Shown: piece by piece, positions 1 through 10,196 of the stretch
How positions within the stretch are numbered: the first letter of the stretch is position 1
Layout of the letters: the number at the start of each line of letters is the position of its first letter
NCBI RefSeq assembly: GCF_002127325.2
Contig: NC_035444.2
Span: 83,813,675-83,877,674, forward strand
Direction: 5' to 3'
From: Helianthus annuus
Taxonomy: Eukaryota > Streptophyta > Magnoliopsida > Asterales > Asteraceae
Length of the DNA: 64,000 bases
Translations under genes and position numbers: made by a program
Notes under the pieces: model-generated
What the model saw: only the letters and a program-made list of their open reading frames with translations
Told to the model about the DNA's origin: nothing
Databases searched by the model: none

Positions 1-903
1 CCGAGATTGTCAGTATACTAATCCACTTAAATTTTCACACAGAGTTCAACTGATTCGAGATACGTTATTTAATGTTTTAAGCACTTAACTTATTCGCGTG
101 TCCCACCTCAGAATATACTCTGGTATCCAGATTCCCCATATTCAGTCTTACAGGTGAATATACTAGATTGATATCTGTTCTCGGGGTAGTGCGAGACCAT
201 GAAAGCTCAGGTTAGAACTTTCGTTCAGTCAGAGAGATGATGGCTCGACTTTAGGTGTGTCCCATTTAGGGATCTTCTTTACAACAGCACTTGAGTTATA
301 TCTTTTGATATTTTATCAATTTTTATGCTGAGGGAAAGCTTTTAAAGCGGATAAAGTATTATACGAGGTCTAGGCCATTGCTGACACAAAATCAGAAGAC
401 CTGGTATAATACCACAGATATCAAACAGTATAAAGACCTAGTATCTCAGAATTAGGCAATCTTTCAAACAAGATTTCGGGGGTTACCCATATATCCGAGA
501 GATGTTCCCCACGAGATAAGCAAGATATTGATTTTAGGTTTATATCCCGAATACAGTCTACTAAACGTGTAAAAACCTACTGACACATCATCAGTGAGAC
601 CGCTTAACGCTTTTTATCTTTCCAAATCTTTAGCCTACCATGACAGTCTAGCTGATGTACTATCATTTCCTCTTTTTACACTAACTTTTTTTGACATTTT
701 CTATGTTTTTTGCATTTTTACTGTTTTAGTATTTTTTACATTTTTTAATGTTTTTGTTTTTTCTACAACATTTTCTCCCCCTAAAAACCAAAACATTTAA
801 AAATTGACAAACCAATGCAGAATGCTTCTCAACGTCCTCTGCACTGGAATTTTCGTCAACGCCAACTATGTCTCCCCCGAGGACAAAAGCTTCATACCGT
901 TTA
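1..903 (-). other. Non-coding 3' internal part of the Copia element
   Basis: No convincing gene. On the minus strand it follows the RNase H end. The stretch about 660-790 is T-rich on the plus strand (A-rich in the sense of the element), with a G-rich run on the minus strand at about 775-785, as in the post-pol region of SIRE-type elements. The 68-residue ORF at 594-800 on the plus strand is low-complexity and looks spurious. Confidence 0.5.
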
Positions 904-3780
904 GTTTCAAAAGATAATGAAAACGTGTTTTATCAAACGGTTTAGTGTGAAGGTCAGCCTTTTGTTTGTCGGTGTGGATTTTTTCAATTCGAATCAACTT
1001 CTTCTCGTAACAGTCACGGATGAAATGATGTCGAATTTCAATATGTTTAGTTTTAGCGTGATGTACCGGGTTTTTTGGTGATATTTATTGCAGCCTCGTT
1101 ATCTACAAAAATAGGCGAGGTAAGAAATTGCAAATCATAGTCCCTCATTTGCTGCTGAATCCACAGAATCTGTGAACAACAACTGCTAGCTGAGACGTAC
1201 TCAGCTTTGCATGTTGAGAGCGCGACTGTGGTTTGTTTCTTACACTGCCAAGTTACCAGACGTGGTCCGAAGAATTGGCAGCTTGAAGTTTTAGACTTTG
1301 AATTGATTTTGCAGCAACCAAAATCTGAATCTGAGTAGCCCTCAAGTCTGAAATCGCCATCTTTGGGATACCACAAACCTAAGCTTGGCGTTCATTTCCA
1401 GTAGCGTAAGATTCTTTTCACGATCATGAGATGAGAGGCTCTCGGACTCGATTGGTATCGTGCCGCGAGGCAAGTTGGGTACATTATATTGGGCACTGAT
1501 GCGGTTAAGTACATGAGTAAACCAATCATCGATCGGTACAAGGTTTCGTCAACCTTATCTCCCATGAGATCCGGATTGATGCCGTGGTTGGTTGCTAATG
1601 GGGTAGACATGGCAGAAGTCCCTGACATGCTGAATTTCTCCAACACATCATGAATGTACTTCGTTTGATGTATAAAGATCCCTCCTGGCAGTTGATCGAC
1701 CTGCAAGCCGAGGAAGAACTTCGTCTCGCCCATTGAGCTCATTTCGAACTTCTGTTTCATGACTTTTTCAAATTCTTTGCAGATATCATCGTCGGTAAAT
1801 CCAAATATAATGTCGTCAACGTATATTTGCACTATCAAAAGATGACCACCAGCTTCTTTTGTGAAGAGAGTTGCATCTACCTTCCCTCGTGTGAAGCCGT
1901 TCGATAACAGGTGCTGAGAAAGCGTCTCGTACCAGGCTCTCCAGGCCTGGTTTATCCCGTATAAGGCTTTGTCCAGAAGGTAAACCTTATCTTTGTGAAT
2001 AGGGTCAGTGAAGCACGGTAGCTGACTGACGTACACCCTTTCTTTCACCTTTCCGTATAAGAAGGCTGATTTGATATCTAACTGATACACCTTGAACATA
2101 CACCCTTTCTTTCACCTTTCCGTATAAGAAGGCTGATTTGATATCTAACTGATACACCTTGAACCCTTTTCCAGGATGCAAATGCTAGAAAGATTCTAAT
2201 CGCTTTAAGTTGAGCAACTGGGGTATACGCTTCGGTGAAATCAATTCCCTCTTGCTGACTGAAACCCTGAACGACCAGGCGAGCTTTATTGCGCACAACT
2301 GCACCTCGATCGTCTTTCTAACACTTAAACATCCATTTGGTATTGATCTTTCGATGTCCGTCAGGAAAATCCACAAGCTTCCAAACACCAAGTTTCTCAA
2401 ATTGATTTAGCTCTTCTTGCATCGCTTTCACCCACGATTCCTCAGTCAGCTCCTCTTTGTATGTCCTAGGCTCAACCTGCGAAATAAAGCAACTGAGAGA
2501 AAAATTATTTTGTAACGAAGCAACTTTTGAATAAAAACAAGAAAAGCCTTGGTCAATCTGATGTCTGGTTCTAACTCCTGCTTGTAGCTCTCCGATAATG
2601 AACTCCTCGGGGTGATAAGATAGCGTCTATGGCATTACCTCACCAGAGACTATCACCTCGCTTTCCAAATTCGTAACATTCTGTTCAGCACTCTGATCAT
2701 CGATTTGGTTTGTCTGACCTTCAGATTGGACCTGCTCCCCCTCAGATTCTGAATCTCCTCTATCAAAAGTAGGACTGTCAGAGTCAGATTCTTCTGATTT
2801 GTCGAACACCACGACTTGAGTTTCCTGAACAGGTTCATCTTGTTCTGAAGTCTGAGTTTGTTGACCTTCTGCATCATCTAGTAGAGTGTGACTTGGACCA
2901 GCTTCATCATCATTAGGACTCTGTTGTCTTTTGGAGTCTTGGTTGGACCTTCGTTCACCTGAGAAGACTTATACTCCTGATACAACTTTATCTGATCTTC
3001 AAATGATGGTTCTTCAGGAAGATGAAATGATTCCCACGGCTTCTCATAGTTGAATAACCATGAATCACCAGGTTTTTGCGTCGGCATAGTGTAACCTTGG
3101 CAATCCACATGCTGACCTTCAATCACTTTGTTGAGACTTGGAAGATATACACGCCTGAGTGGACTAACATATCCCATGAAGAATCCCTCCAAAGATTTTG
3201 CACCGAATTTCCCATCAGGATCTATCACCGTGCAGGGTGACCCAAATGGCTCAAGATATTCTAGATTCGGCTTTCAGTTGTTTATCAACTCGAAACATGT
3301 CTTGTTATGTGGTTTTACGGTCAGCAGTCGGTTTAAGGTATAGCAAGCAGATGACACGGCTTCAACCCAAAAACTCACAGGGAGCTTTGAATCCGCCAAC
3401 ATAGAGTGTGCCGCTTCAATCAGTGTCCGTTTTTTTCTTTCTGCCACCATATTTTGTTGCGGCGTGTACGGAGCACTGAATTCTTGCAAAATACCTTTTC
3501 TATTGCAGAACTCTGTCATTTGGTTGTTCTTGAATTTTGTACCATTGTCGCTGTGAATTCTTTGAATATGTCGAAGGTACAGATTCTCTAACTTCCGGAA
3601 CAACATCAACAAACTCTGGAAATCTTTGGACTTCAAAAAAGATACCCACGAAAAACTCGAATATTCATCTGTCACAACAAGGCAGTACACTTCTCCGGTA
3701 ATACTCTTCACATTAACAAGACCGAATAGATCCATGTGTAGCCTCTCCAATGGTTTAGTGATCGAATCTGAAGCTTCCTC
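904..3780 (-). pseudogene. Copia pol remnant: integrase, reverse transcriptase, RNase H
   Basis: The integrase core (3274-3780) shows the motifs HMDLFG, SDNGTKF and MVAERK that carry the three catalytic acidic residues. Reverse transcriptase (about 1392-2420) has YQLDIKSAFLYG and the active site YVDDIIFG. RNase H (904-1376) has YSDSDFG and CKAEYVSASSCC, followed by a THIEIRHHFI-like stretch. Between integrase and reverse transcriptase (2627-3228) there is an acidic, poorly conserved linker. Reading frames are broken by stops (for example near 2300 and 1380) and by a 67-bp tandem duplication at 2032-2163. The protein would normally be cut from a Gag-Pol polyprotein and would copy and insert the element. 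Here it is a fossil. Confidence 0.8.
2032..2163. repeat. 67-bp tandem duplication inside reverse transcriptase
   Basis: Two head-to-tail copies, 2032-2098 and 2099-2163, begin with TACACCCTTTCTTTCACC and are almost identical. The period is not a multiple of three, so the duplication shifts the frame within the conserved KSAFLYGK region. Confidence 0.85.
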
Positions 3781-3784
3781 GGGT

Positions 3785-4120
3785 CTTCAAACACTCAGAC
3801 CGGATCTTAACACCTACTGTCGTGTGCGGAATCCAAGAAAGTAGTAGAGAGTAACACCGTAGATACCGTTTAACATGGTTCTCATTGATAATAGGAAGAT
3901 TACAAAACCTAAGAGAATTTTGACTAGGCTTCGCCTTGGGTATCAAAATGATCAGTACAAAATCAGGACCCAAGCACCTCTATTTATAGAGGTTGCCCAT
4001 TCGGGTGAAACACATCTACTGCCCATCCGTCCGGATGGGTTATGTCCATCTGTCCGGATGGACTCCATCCGTCCAGATAGACTTACAAACCATACTTAAC
4101 CTTTGTTTCATCTCAGATTA
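3785..4120 (-). promoter_or_regulatory. Copia LTR fragment with TATA box and palindromic repeats
   Basis: On the minus strand CTATAAATAGAGG (about 3978-3992) is a strong TATA box, with transcription running toward lower coordinates. Just upstream (about 4018-4082) are three near-palindromic units of the form CCATCCGTCCGGATGG. The fragment ends where integrase coding begins, so the rest of R-U5, the primer site and gag are deleted. Confidence 0.55.
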
Positions 4121-4306
4121 TATACAAAACATACTATAAACATAACAAAGACATCAAACAGGTTAAATAAAGACTCAATACAGACGAAAGCTACAGACAT
4201 AGTGCATTCACACTTTGTTTGTTCTTGATAACAAATATCGATCTTTATTTGTTCTCGATGACAATAGCAATTTCTAACTTGGTCAGGACTAATATTATGC
4301 TTGTTC

Positions 4307-4411
4307 CTAAGCATTAGTAATACCCATATATTGTTCACGAGTACCCATTAAACCACTACCATCACTGGTTTGTACTTGACCAACATATGAACTCCTCCCC
4401 ATTTTGCTCAC
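4307..4411 (-). CDS. Possible last exon of an unidentified host gene
   Basis: On the minus strand a pyrimidine-rich tract ending in TATCTAG precedes an open stretch of 34 codons and a TAG stop. It contains GRSSYVGQVQTSDGSG and ends MGITNA. The composition looks like coding sequence and the preceding bases look like a 3' splice site, but I do not recognise the protein. The remainder of the gene would have to lie upstream (higher coordinates), where a MULE now starts at 4620. The Copia element may sit in its 3' UTR. It could equally be chance or part of the Copia LTR. Confidence 0.25.
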   Translation of the reverse strand: MSKMGRSSYVGQVQTSDGSGLMGTREQYMGITNA

Positions 4412-5004
4412 CTAGATAATTATGAGTAAAATGAGGAAACGTACCGTTCTTCTTAGCAAAATCGGATGCAAACTCAGCTATAATGAATTGTGTGAGTAAG
4501 AAGATTGCACTTGCCACTTGGAAACAAAAATGAAAGTTACTTTATCACCAGTGAATATGTAACGTGGCAGTTTTAGATTATTTTGCTCAAATTTGGCTTT
4601 TAAATATATAAAAAGTTAAAAGAGTAAACTGTGATTTTCTTCCCTATGGTTGATCACTTTTGTCACTTTCCTAAAAAAAGATTTTTTTTCTAACATTTGG
4701 GCCCTTGTGGTTTTCAAAACATTGCCATTTTCATCTAACTTGCTAACCTCATTTATTTTTTAATTTTAACTCAGGGGCATTTTTGTCTTTCTACTTAATG
4801 TACACGTTTTTAAGCAGTATGTACTAGTTTAAAGAAAAATAAATAAATTAAGCATGCTCTCTCTATTAAAATCGGTTACATCCACACTGTCCCCAACCCA
4901 AGTTCTGACCAACTCCCAACTCCGGTGACCCGTCACCAAAACCACAACCACCACCTCACCATGTCATAAGACTGCTACCACCACGTCACCTACGCCAGTA
5001 GAAC

Positions 5005-5584
5005 TAGGGGTGCAAATGAGCCGAGCTACTCGATTAACTTATAAGAGCTCGGGCTCGGCTCGTTTGTATTTTCTCAAGCTTGAGCTCAGCTCAGGCTCGG
5101 CTCGTTTATTATCTATTAATTAGTATATTAAATAAAAATAATATAAATAATAGAATTTTTAGACTCGCGAGCAGGGGCGGACCTAGGTTATGCCCAAGGT
5201 GGGCGGACGCACGCCTTGAAAAAAAAATTTTAGTGTATATTTTAGGCAAAAAACCCGACCACACCCCTTGAAAATATGCTTGAGCCACTCATCCGCACCT
5301 CCAACAAATAATTCCTGGGTCCGCCACTGATCGCGAGCTCGATAAGTGAAGCTCGAGCTCGGGCTCGTTTACTAAATAAGCTTATTTTTAGGTTCGAGGT
5401 CGGCTTATAAACAAGTTTAAATAAGCTCGGCTCGTTTACACTAAGGCTCGATAAGGCTTGACGAGCCCAACGAGCTTCACATGCGAGGCTCGAGCTCGGG
5501 CTTGATTAGGCTCAGCTCGCTTCGAGCTTTTTCTCAAGCTGATCTCGAGTCGCTTGCGAGCCGCTCGGCTCATTTGCACCCCTA
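5005..5584. mobile_element. hAT-type non-autonomous element inside the MULE
   Basis: Perfect 21-bp terminal inverted repeats start TAGGGGTGCAAATGAGCCGA. Identical 8-bp target duplications AGTAGAAC flank it at 4997-5004 and 5585-5592, typical of hAT transposons. The inner part is rich in GAGCTCG and is broadly self-complementary. It has no coding capacity and is itself split by another hAT at 5172-5329. Confidence 0.9.
5172..5329. mobile_element. Small hAT MITE nested in the hAT element
   Basis: 158 bp with terminal inverted repeats CAGGGGCGGACCTAGG and, from the other end, CAGTGGCGGACCCAGG. The flanking 8-bp duplication is CTCGCGAG (5164-5171) and ATCGCGAG (5330-5337), one mismatch. CAGTGGCGGA-type ends are a common plant hAT signature. 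Confidence 0.85.
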
Positions 5585-5847
5585 AGTAGAACCAATCACT
5601 TGTAGATGCTACTTGAAGTCGTGCATGATATCGTAATGATTTGTGGGACGTGTTTCAAATGAGGTCGACTATCGTGACGTGCGCATGTGTCTTACCTCTC
5701 AGAACTCTCTATCGCATCTGTGGTCGACGGGAACCGTTGTCAGTGCCGTCGTCGTCGGAGAAAGTTCCAACAAGGCATCTGCATATGCTTCAATACTTCT
5801 TATGAAGCTAACTTTGGCACAACAGGGCTCAGATAACGTCAACGCTT

Positions 5848-6513
5848 TTGTGGTTGATCTTAGACAAAATCAATAGCGACGATTCAAAATTAAGCAAGTT
5901 TCATTCAAAGCATCAAAATTGGGTCGGTTCAAATATTTGTATTTAAATGGTAGGTGGGGTTGGGTTTGAAAGGGTTAAAGATGAAGAATTAAAAATAATA
6001 TGAAAAAAAGACAAAAATGCCCCTAATTTAACATTAAAAACTAGATGAAGTTAGTGAAGTGAATTGAATGAAAATGATAAGGTTTTAAAAAACCACGAGG
6101 ACCCACATATGAGAAAAAAAAACCTTTTTGGATTAAACTGGTAAAAGTCATCAAGCCACAAAGACGAAAATGAGAATTTACTCAAGTTAAAATACGAGCT
6201 GTTGTGGTTGATCTTATACGAAATCAATAGCGACAATTCAAAATTAAGCAAGTTTCATTCAAAGCTTCAAAATTGGGTCGGTTCAAATATTTGTATTTAA
6301 ATGATAGGTGGAGTTGGGTTTGAAAGGGTTAAAAAGATGAAGAATTTAAATAAATATGAAAAAAAGACAAAACGCCCCTGATTTAACGTGAAAAACTAGA
6401 TGTAGTTACTCAAACGGGTGAAAATGCTAAGGTTTTGAAGACCCAAATATTGGAAAGAAAAACATTTTTGGATTGAAATGACAACATTATCAAACTAAAA
6501 TGACAATTTACTC
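5848..6513. repeat. Tandemly duplicated right end of the MULE
   Basis: Two direct copies with a period of about 354 bp, 5848-6201 and 6202-6513. Both start TTGTGGTTGATCTTA and both run to a terminal-repeat-like GAGAATTTACTC or GACAATTTACTC. The element therefore carries two successive 3' ends. The copies differ by scattered substitutions and small indels. Confidence 0.75.
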
Positions 6514-6682
6514 AAAAGTTAAATATATATATAAGAAGTCGGGTCCACCGTATGTCCGTATTTGTATTCCAGTATCCGGGAGGGTCGATTAAACCTCACG
6601 TTTGCTGATCAAAAACCGAAGCAACACAAGTTTGGAAGCCAGAAGCTTTACCCTTTCTTTGGATTCATTCCTCGTTTCAGAA

Positions 6683-9462
6683 ATGAGTTACGTTCAAGAA
6701 GCCAGAGAAAATCACGTTAAGAAGAAGGTTGAAGAAGGTATAAACCCTAAATCCCTATCATTTTCTCATTCCAATTCGATTAATGTTCTAGGGTTTATTT
6801 AAGATTCGTGAACATTTTTAGGAAATCGAGTGTTATGATCTCATATTGTTGCAATCATGTTTAGGAATATCATTAGGCTTCTTTCACTTCACTGCATATG
6901 AAATTAATTGCCACAGTTGCAGGGGCGTAGCTTTTCGCTCATTAGTGTTATGTATATACGTTTCGTATAGGATTTTTTAGATATATACGTTTTCGACCCC
7001 CGGTTTTATAAAAAAAAGTTACTTATATAGAATTTTTAGGTCCAGTGACTTCCAACCCCCGTGGAAATTTTCAAGCCTCGCCACTGCACAGTTGTACACA
7101 CTATTCAATCGATTTACTCTCGTTTTCCACCCTAATGGATCTTTTGACACCCTGACTGACAAGCATACATGTCTTTTGTTACATGAACTAGATGAGTCGT
7201 ATACAAATATACAGGTCGTATATCCTTTTTTACATGAACTATTGGACTCGTATATCTTTTGTTTACATGAACTATACGACTTTATATATATACGAGTCGT
7301 ATATAGACACCTCACCTGACAAAGCATATATGACTAGTGTATACGACTTGTCTACACATATACGAATACGAGTCGTATAGTGGGTGTCAAAAGATCCAAT
7401 TGGGTGTGGGTATAGTAGGACCCTTGAATTTTCTTATGATGTTTTTCTGCTTACTGCTTTTCATTTCAAAAGTTGAGCAACCACATTATTTTCATATAAA
7501 CAAGTGTAAATTTGTTTTAAATTGAAAAAAAAAAATGTTACAAAAGCTTCACCACAATTCAAGATAAGCTTGATTAATTCATTTCTACTGCTCGATCAGC
7601 TGATTTTCTTTAGGAAAAATCCCCAATGGACAATTTTTAGGAACATTTTTTTTACCAAACGAACGTTGAGTCATTGAACAAAGACGTTTAATTTCTAAAC
7701 GTCGACTTTGAGAGCCAATGAAACAAAGACATGTGGACAAGGGGGGCCAGTGGCGAAGCTTGAGATTTCCAACCGGGGGGTTGTATATACCAAAATTTCT
7801 ATAAAACCTGGGGGTCAAAAACATATATACCCAAAAATTTATATACGAAAACTACATGCTCTCCACTACTGAGCGAAAAGTTCACGGGGTCGGCCGCCCC
7901 CTCCCGCCCTTGAGAGGGGCATAATTTTTTCATTTGATGAGAGCCGAGAGAAATGTGAATTTGTATGTTTTTGCATCAATATGAGTTTTCCACTTTTCTG
8001 CTCTTAACGTTTATGAAATATGTTTTTTTATGTATTTGTTGTAGCTTTAAAAAGCAAAATGAAGGCGAAGGCGTTAAAGGAATGTGATCATTACACTGCT
8101 AAATATGCTGAGTGTGCTACAGGGAGAACGTTTTCTGTTGTTTGGAAATGCCGTGCACAAGCTAAAGAGTTGAATAATTGTCTTCATGACTAGTAAGCTC
8201 ATTCTTCATATCTTTTACCGGACTTGTCCTTCTCTTTCATATTTCCTGCTTGTACAAAGTTAAAGTTGCCACCGTTTAGCTATACAAATAACAAAGTAGG
8301 TGCAACTGGTAGTTAAACGGTATGTAGTTTTCAGTGTTATCGATATTTGTGGTGCTTAATGGTTACAATGGCAAATAAATGGCATTTAGCTTCACATTTT
8401 GTCGTAAGGCAATGATTCTATAACTGTGAGAACCTGTCATTTGAAAACTCACGGGCCCACCAATACCCTGCTAACCAATAAGACCGAGTAAAACGCAGCT
8501 TGCCACTGTGCCACCTCCTTGAAAGTTTCTATAAGGAACTTTTGCAGTTTATAACATGAACTTTTGGATATGCATTGTAAAAAGTGAATAGAATCATATA
8601 ATCAGATAATCAGTCGATTAAAGCTTAAGGATAAGTAGGTAGTTTACGTTTATCTCAATAGTTAGCTGTTTTACAACCTACCAGTTTCTTTAATTCTGCT
8701 ATTCTTTTGACCCTAAATATTTTGGAAAGTTAGGAATCATTATAAGTTTTATCCAAATACTTCATTGATTGTTGTTAGGACTTCAAGTCGGGTTCAAAAA
8801 CACACTAATTTGAGACACCGCAGATTTGTGCATTGAGTATCGTCACCCATAGTTGTCAATAGCGGCTATAGCGACCGCTGTAGCGCGCTATGTAGCGAAG
8901 CAGCCCCTTGTCGCTATTTGGGTCATAGCGACCAATACCTTGAATAGCGACAGTTTTTTTTTTTTTTTTTTTTTTTTTTTGATGTAAATAGCAATTAGAT
9001 ATAGCTATAAAATAGCTGAATTTATAGGTTTTTGTTAAATATACATGTAAAATAGCATATATATACAAGGGTATTTTGATGTAATATACATATAAAAATT
9101 TTCAAAATTCTTTTTCTAGTGTAATCGCTATTTATAAAATAGCCGTCGCTATTCGCTACGTAGCCTATAGGTTCCTTGTCGCTATTCGCTATCGACAACT
9201 ATGTCATCACCGAATCAGAGAGTTGAAAGTAGGTTAAAGATTCAATATGGTAAAGGTTTAATAGGTTAAAATAGGTAATGTGGGTGTGACCCGTTTTCAA
9301 CAAGTTTGTTAACGTCTAGCCATGGGGATGCTGTAAGTATGGATTTGATGAATCTTCAAATAATGAACTAATATGGTTTGCAGTACAAATGACAAAGTTT
9401 TGGAAGAAATGAAGAAAGAGTATGCGCTTCAAGAAGAATCCAAGAGACCCGTTGGAGTCTAG
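6683..9462 (+). CDS. CMC1: CMC1-family twin CX9C protein (COX assembly), three exons
   Basis: Coding exons 6683-6737, 8045-8192 and 9384-9462 are joined by GT-AG introns and give 282 nt, or 93 residues plus TAG. The protein starts MSYVQEARENHVKKKVEE and ends EESKRPVGV. Cysteines at residues 32, 42, 54 and 64 form two CX9C motifs, the hallmark of intermembrane-space proteins imported and oxidised by Mia40/Erv1. Family members of this kind (CMC1/CMC2) help assemble cytochrome c oxidase by handling copper or early subunits. No cleavable targeting peptide is expected. The start is the first ATG after a short leader, and the length matches the family. Introns of about 1.3 and 1.2 kb are enlarged by MITEs at 6920-7086, 7128-7406, 7748-7912 and 8848-9203. 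The exon-to-protein match is clear. The exact paralogue is less certain. Confidence 0.9.
6920..7086. mobile_element. hAT MITE in intron 1 of the CMC1-like gene
   Basis: 167 bp with terminal inverted repeats CAGGGGCGTAGCTT and, from the right end, CAGTGGCGAGGCTTG. It is flanked by perfect 8-bp duplications CACAGTTG at 6912-6919 and 7087-7094. Non-coding. Confidence 0.88.
7128..7406. mobile_element. MITE-like inverted repeat, family unclear, intron 1
   Basis: About 279 bp bounded by 25-bp inverted repeats (left 7128-7152, right 7382-7406) sharing GGATCTTTTGACACCC. The interior repeats the near-palindrome ACGAGTCGTAT. I could not find a clean target duplication, so the superfamily is open. Confidence 0.6.
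7748..7912. mobile_element. hAT MITE, second copy type, intron 1
   Basis: Left end CAGTGGCGAAGCTTGAG and right end finishing CCCGCCCTTG (read backwards CAAGGGCGGG). The flanking 8-bp duplication is AGGGGGGC (7740-7747) and AGAGGGGC (7913-7920), one mismatch. The interior resembles the 6920-7086 element in inverse orientation (ATATATACCC, GAGCGAAAAG), so the two are probably relatives. Confidence 0.7.
8848..9203. mobile_element. hAT-like MITE (CATAGTTGTCAATAGCG family), copy 1, intron 2
   Basis: 356 bp with terminal inverted repeats CATAGTTGTCAATAGCG and CGCTATCGACAACTATG. An 8-bp duplication TCGTCACC (8840-8847) and TCATCACC (9204-9211), one mismatch, flanks it. It contains a 25-T tract near 8953-8979. 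A second copy, 1.1 kb because of a nested insertion, lies at 62149-63286 in the other host gene. Confidence 0.87.
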
Positions 9463-10196
9463 CTACGTTGTTGTTCTTTTCCTAGACGATATTTCATGGT
9501 TTGTGATTTGTTGTTCAGTTTGACATTAGTCATTTGCCAAATAGACCCGGGCCTTTAATATGGTATCAAACCAAGATAATCGTTGAATTCGGTGTTCTTG
9601 AGGTGTCAAGGTGAGATTGGTCGATGTTATGCGTGTTTGAACAACTTATAAAACCTGCAATTAGCGCTTATCATGTGAAAACCGTGTAAGCTCTCGATAC
9701 AAGTTGTTCTTCCTTTTGATTTTGGTTTTCCATATACTACTTTTTTTTTATTCATTGGTTTGATAAGAATATTTAGGGGTTTGTTATAAACTGTTGGAAT
9801 AACCGAACCATTCAAACTGAAGCAAAGCGGCTGGTTTCAGCATGAGATTTTAGTTATACAGTTTGGTTCACGGTTTTAAAACTCGGTTAAATGATTTGGC
9901 ACTTGAAATCTGTGGTTTATTATGTAAGTGTAAATTTGTAAAATGTAGCTATGTAATATCCTTGAATCATTTTAAAACTTATAGTAGAAACCATCCTTTC
10001 TGAAATGAAAAAAAAAAATATATCGTTGAATCATTGTAAAACTTATAGTAGAAACAATCTTTTCTGAATGAAAAAAAAAAAAAAAAAAAAAACAGAGAAA
10101 CTTGACAAACTGAAGCGTTTTAGATTTTTTATGTATTTATTTATTTTTTTTTTGTCTTTGTTAGTGACTTGGTGAATCGATACTAAACTTTTGTAA
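9463..10196 (+). other. 3' flank of the CMC1-like gene, intergenic
   Basis: The first 100-150 bp probably include the 3' UTR. No gene was seen. A direct duplication with a period of about 64 bp (9957-10020 and 10021-10085, TTGAATCATT...AAAACTTATAGTAGAAAC) ends in A-tracts in both copies. The rest is AT-rich. Confidence 0.5.

Larger units (their letters stand above)
1..4120 (-). mobile_element. Degraded SIRE/Maximus-like Copia retrotransposon, partial
   Basis: A Ty1/Copia element read on the minus strand. Integrase, reverse transcriptase and RNase H follow one another from about 3780 down to 904, then a non-coding tail reaches the window start. An LTR fragment with a TATA box lies upstream of integrase, but gag, protease and the start of integrase are missing, so an internal deletion joined LTR to integrase near 3770-3785. 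The 3' LTR is outside the window. The outer edge on the high-coordinate side is uncertain: it lies somewhere between about 3995 and 4300, and 4120 is a working value. Multiple stops and frame changes make it inactive. Confidence 0.75.
4620..6513. mobile_element. Mutator-like element (non-autonomous) with 9-bp target duplication
   Basis: Imperfect terminal inverted repeats of about 180 bp begin GAGTAAACTGT on the left and, read from the other end, GAGTAAATTGTCATTTTAG. Both continue into matching 'gggCCCttGTGGttTT'-type and 'AGGGGCATTTTTGTCTTT'-type blocks. The 9 bases AAAAGTTAA flank both ends (4611-4619 and 6514-6522), the duplication length of Mutator elements. The left end has two extra bases. 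The interior (about 4860-5000 and 5593-5850) is not transposase and could be captured DNA: a 77-codon ORF lies at 5643-5876. It lies about 170 bp upstream of the CMC1-like ATG. Confidence 0.7.

Noticed and set aside
4376..4390. TGTTGGTCAAG on the minus strand as the Copia LTR start
   Set aside because: It falls inside a plausible coding exon (SYVGQVQ) and no matching second LTR is in the window to support it.
4412..4560. Open frame with LLTQFIIAEFASDFAKKNG upstream of the putative exon
   Set aside because: It overlaps the pyrimidine-rich splice-acceptor region and I recognise no homologue. It cannot be separated from chance.
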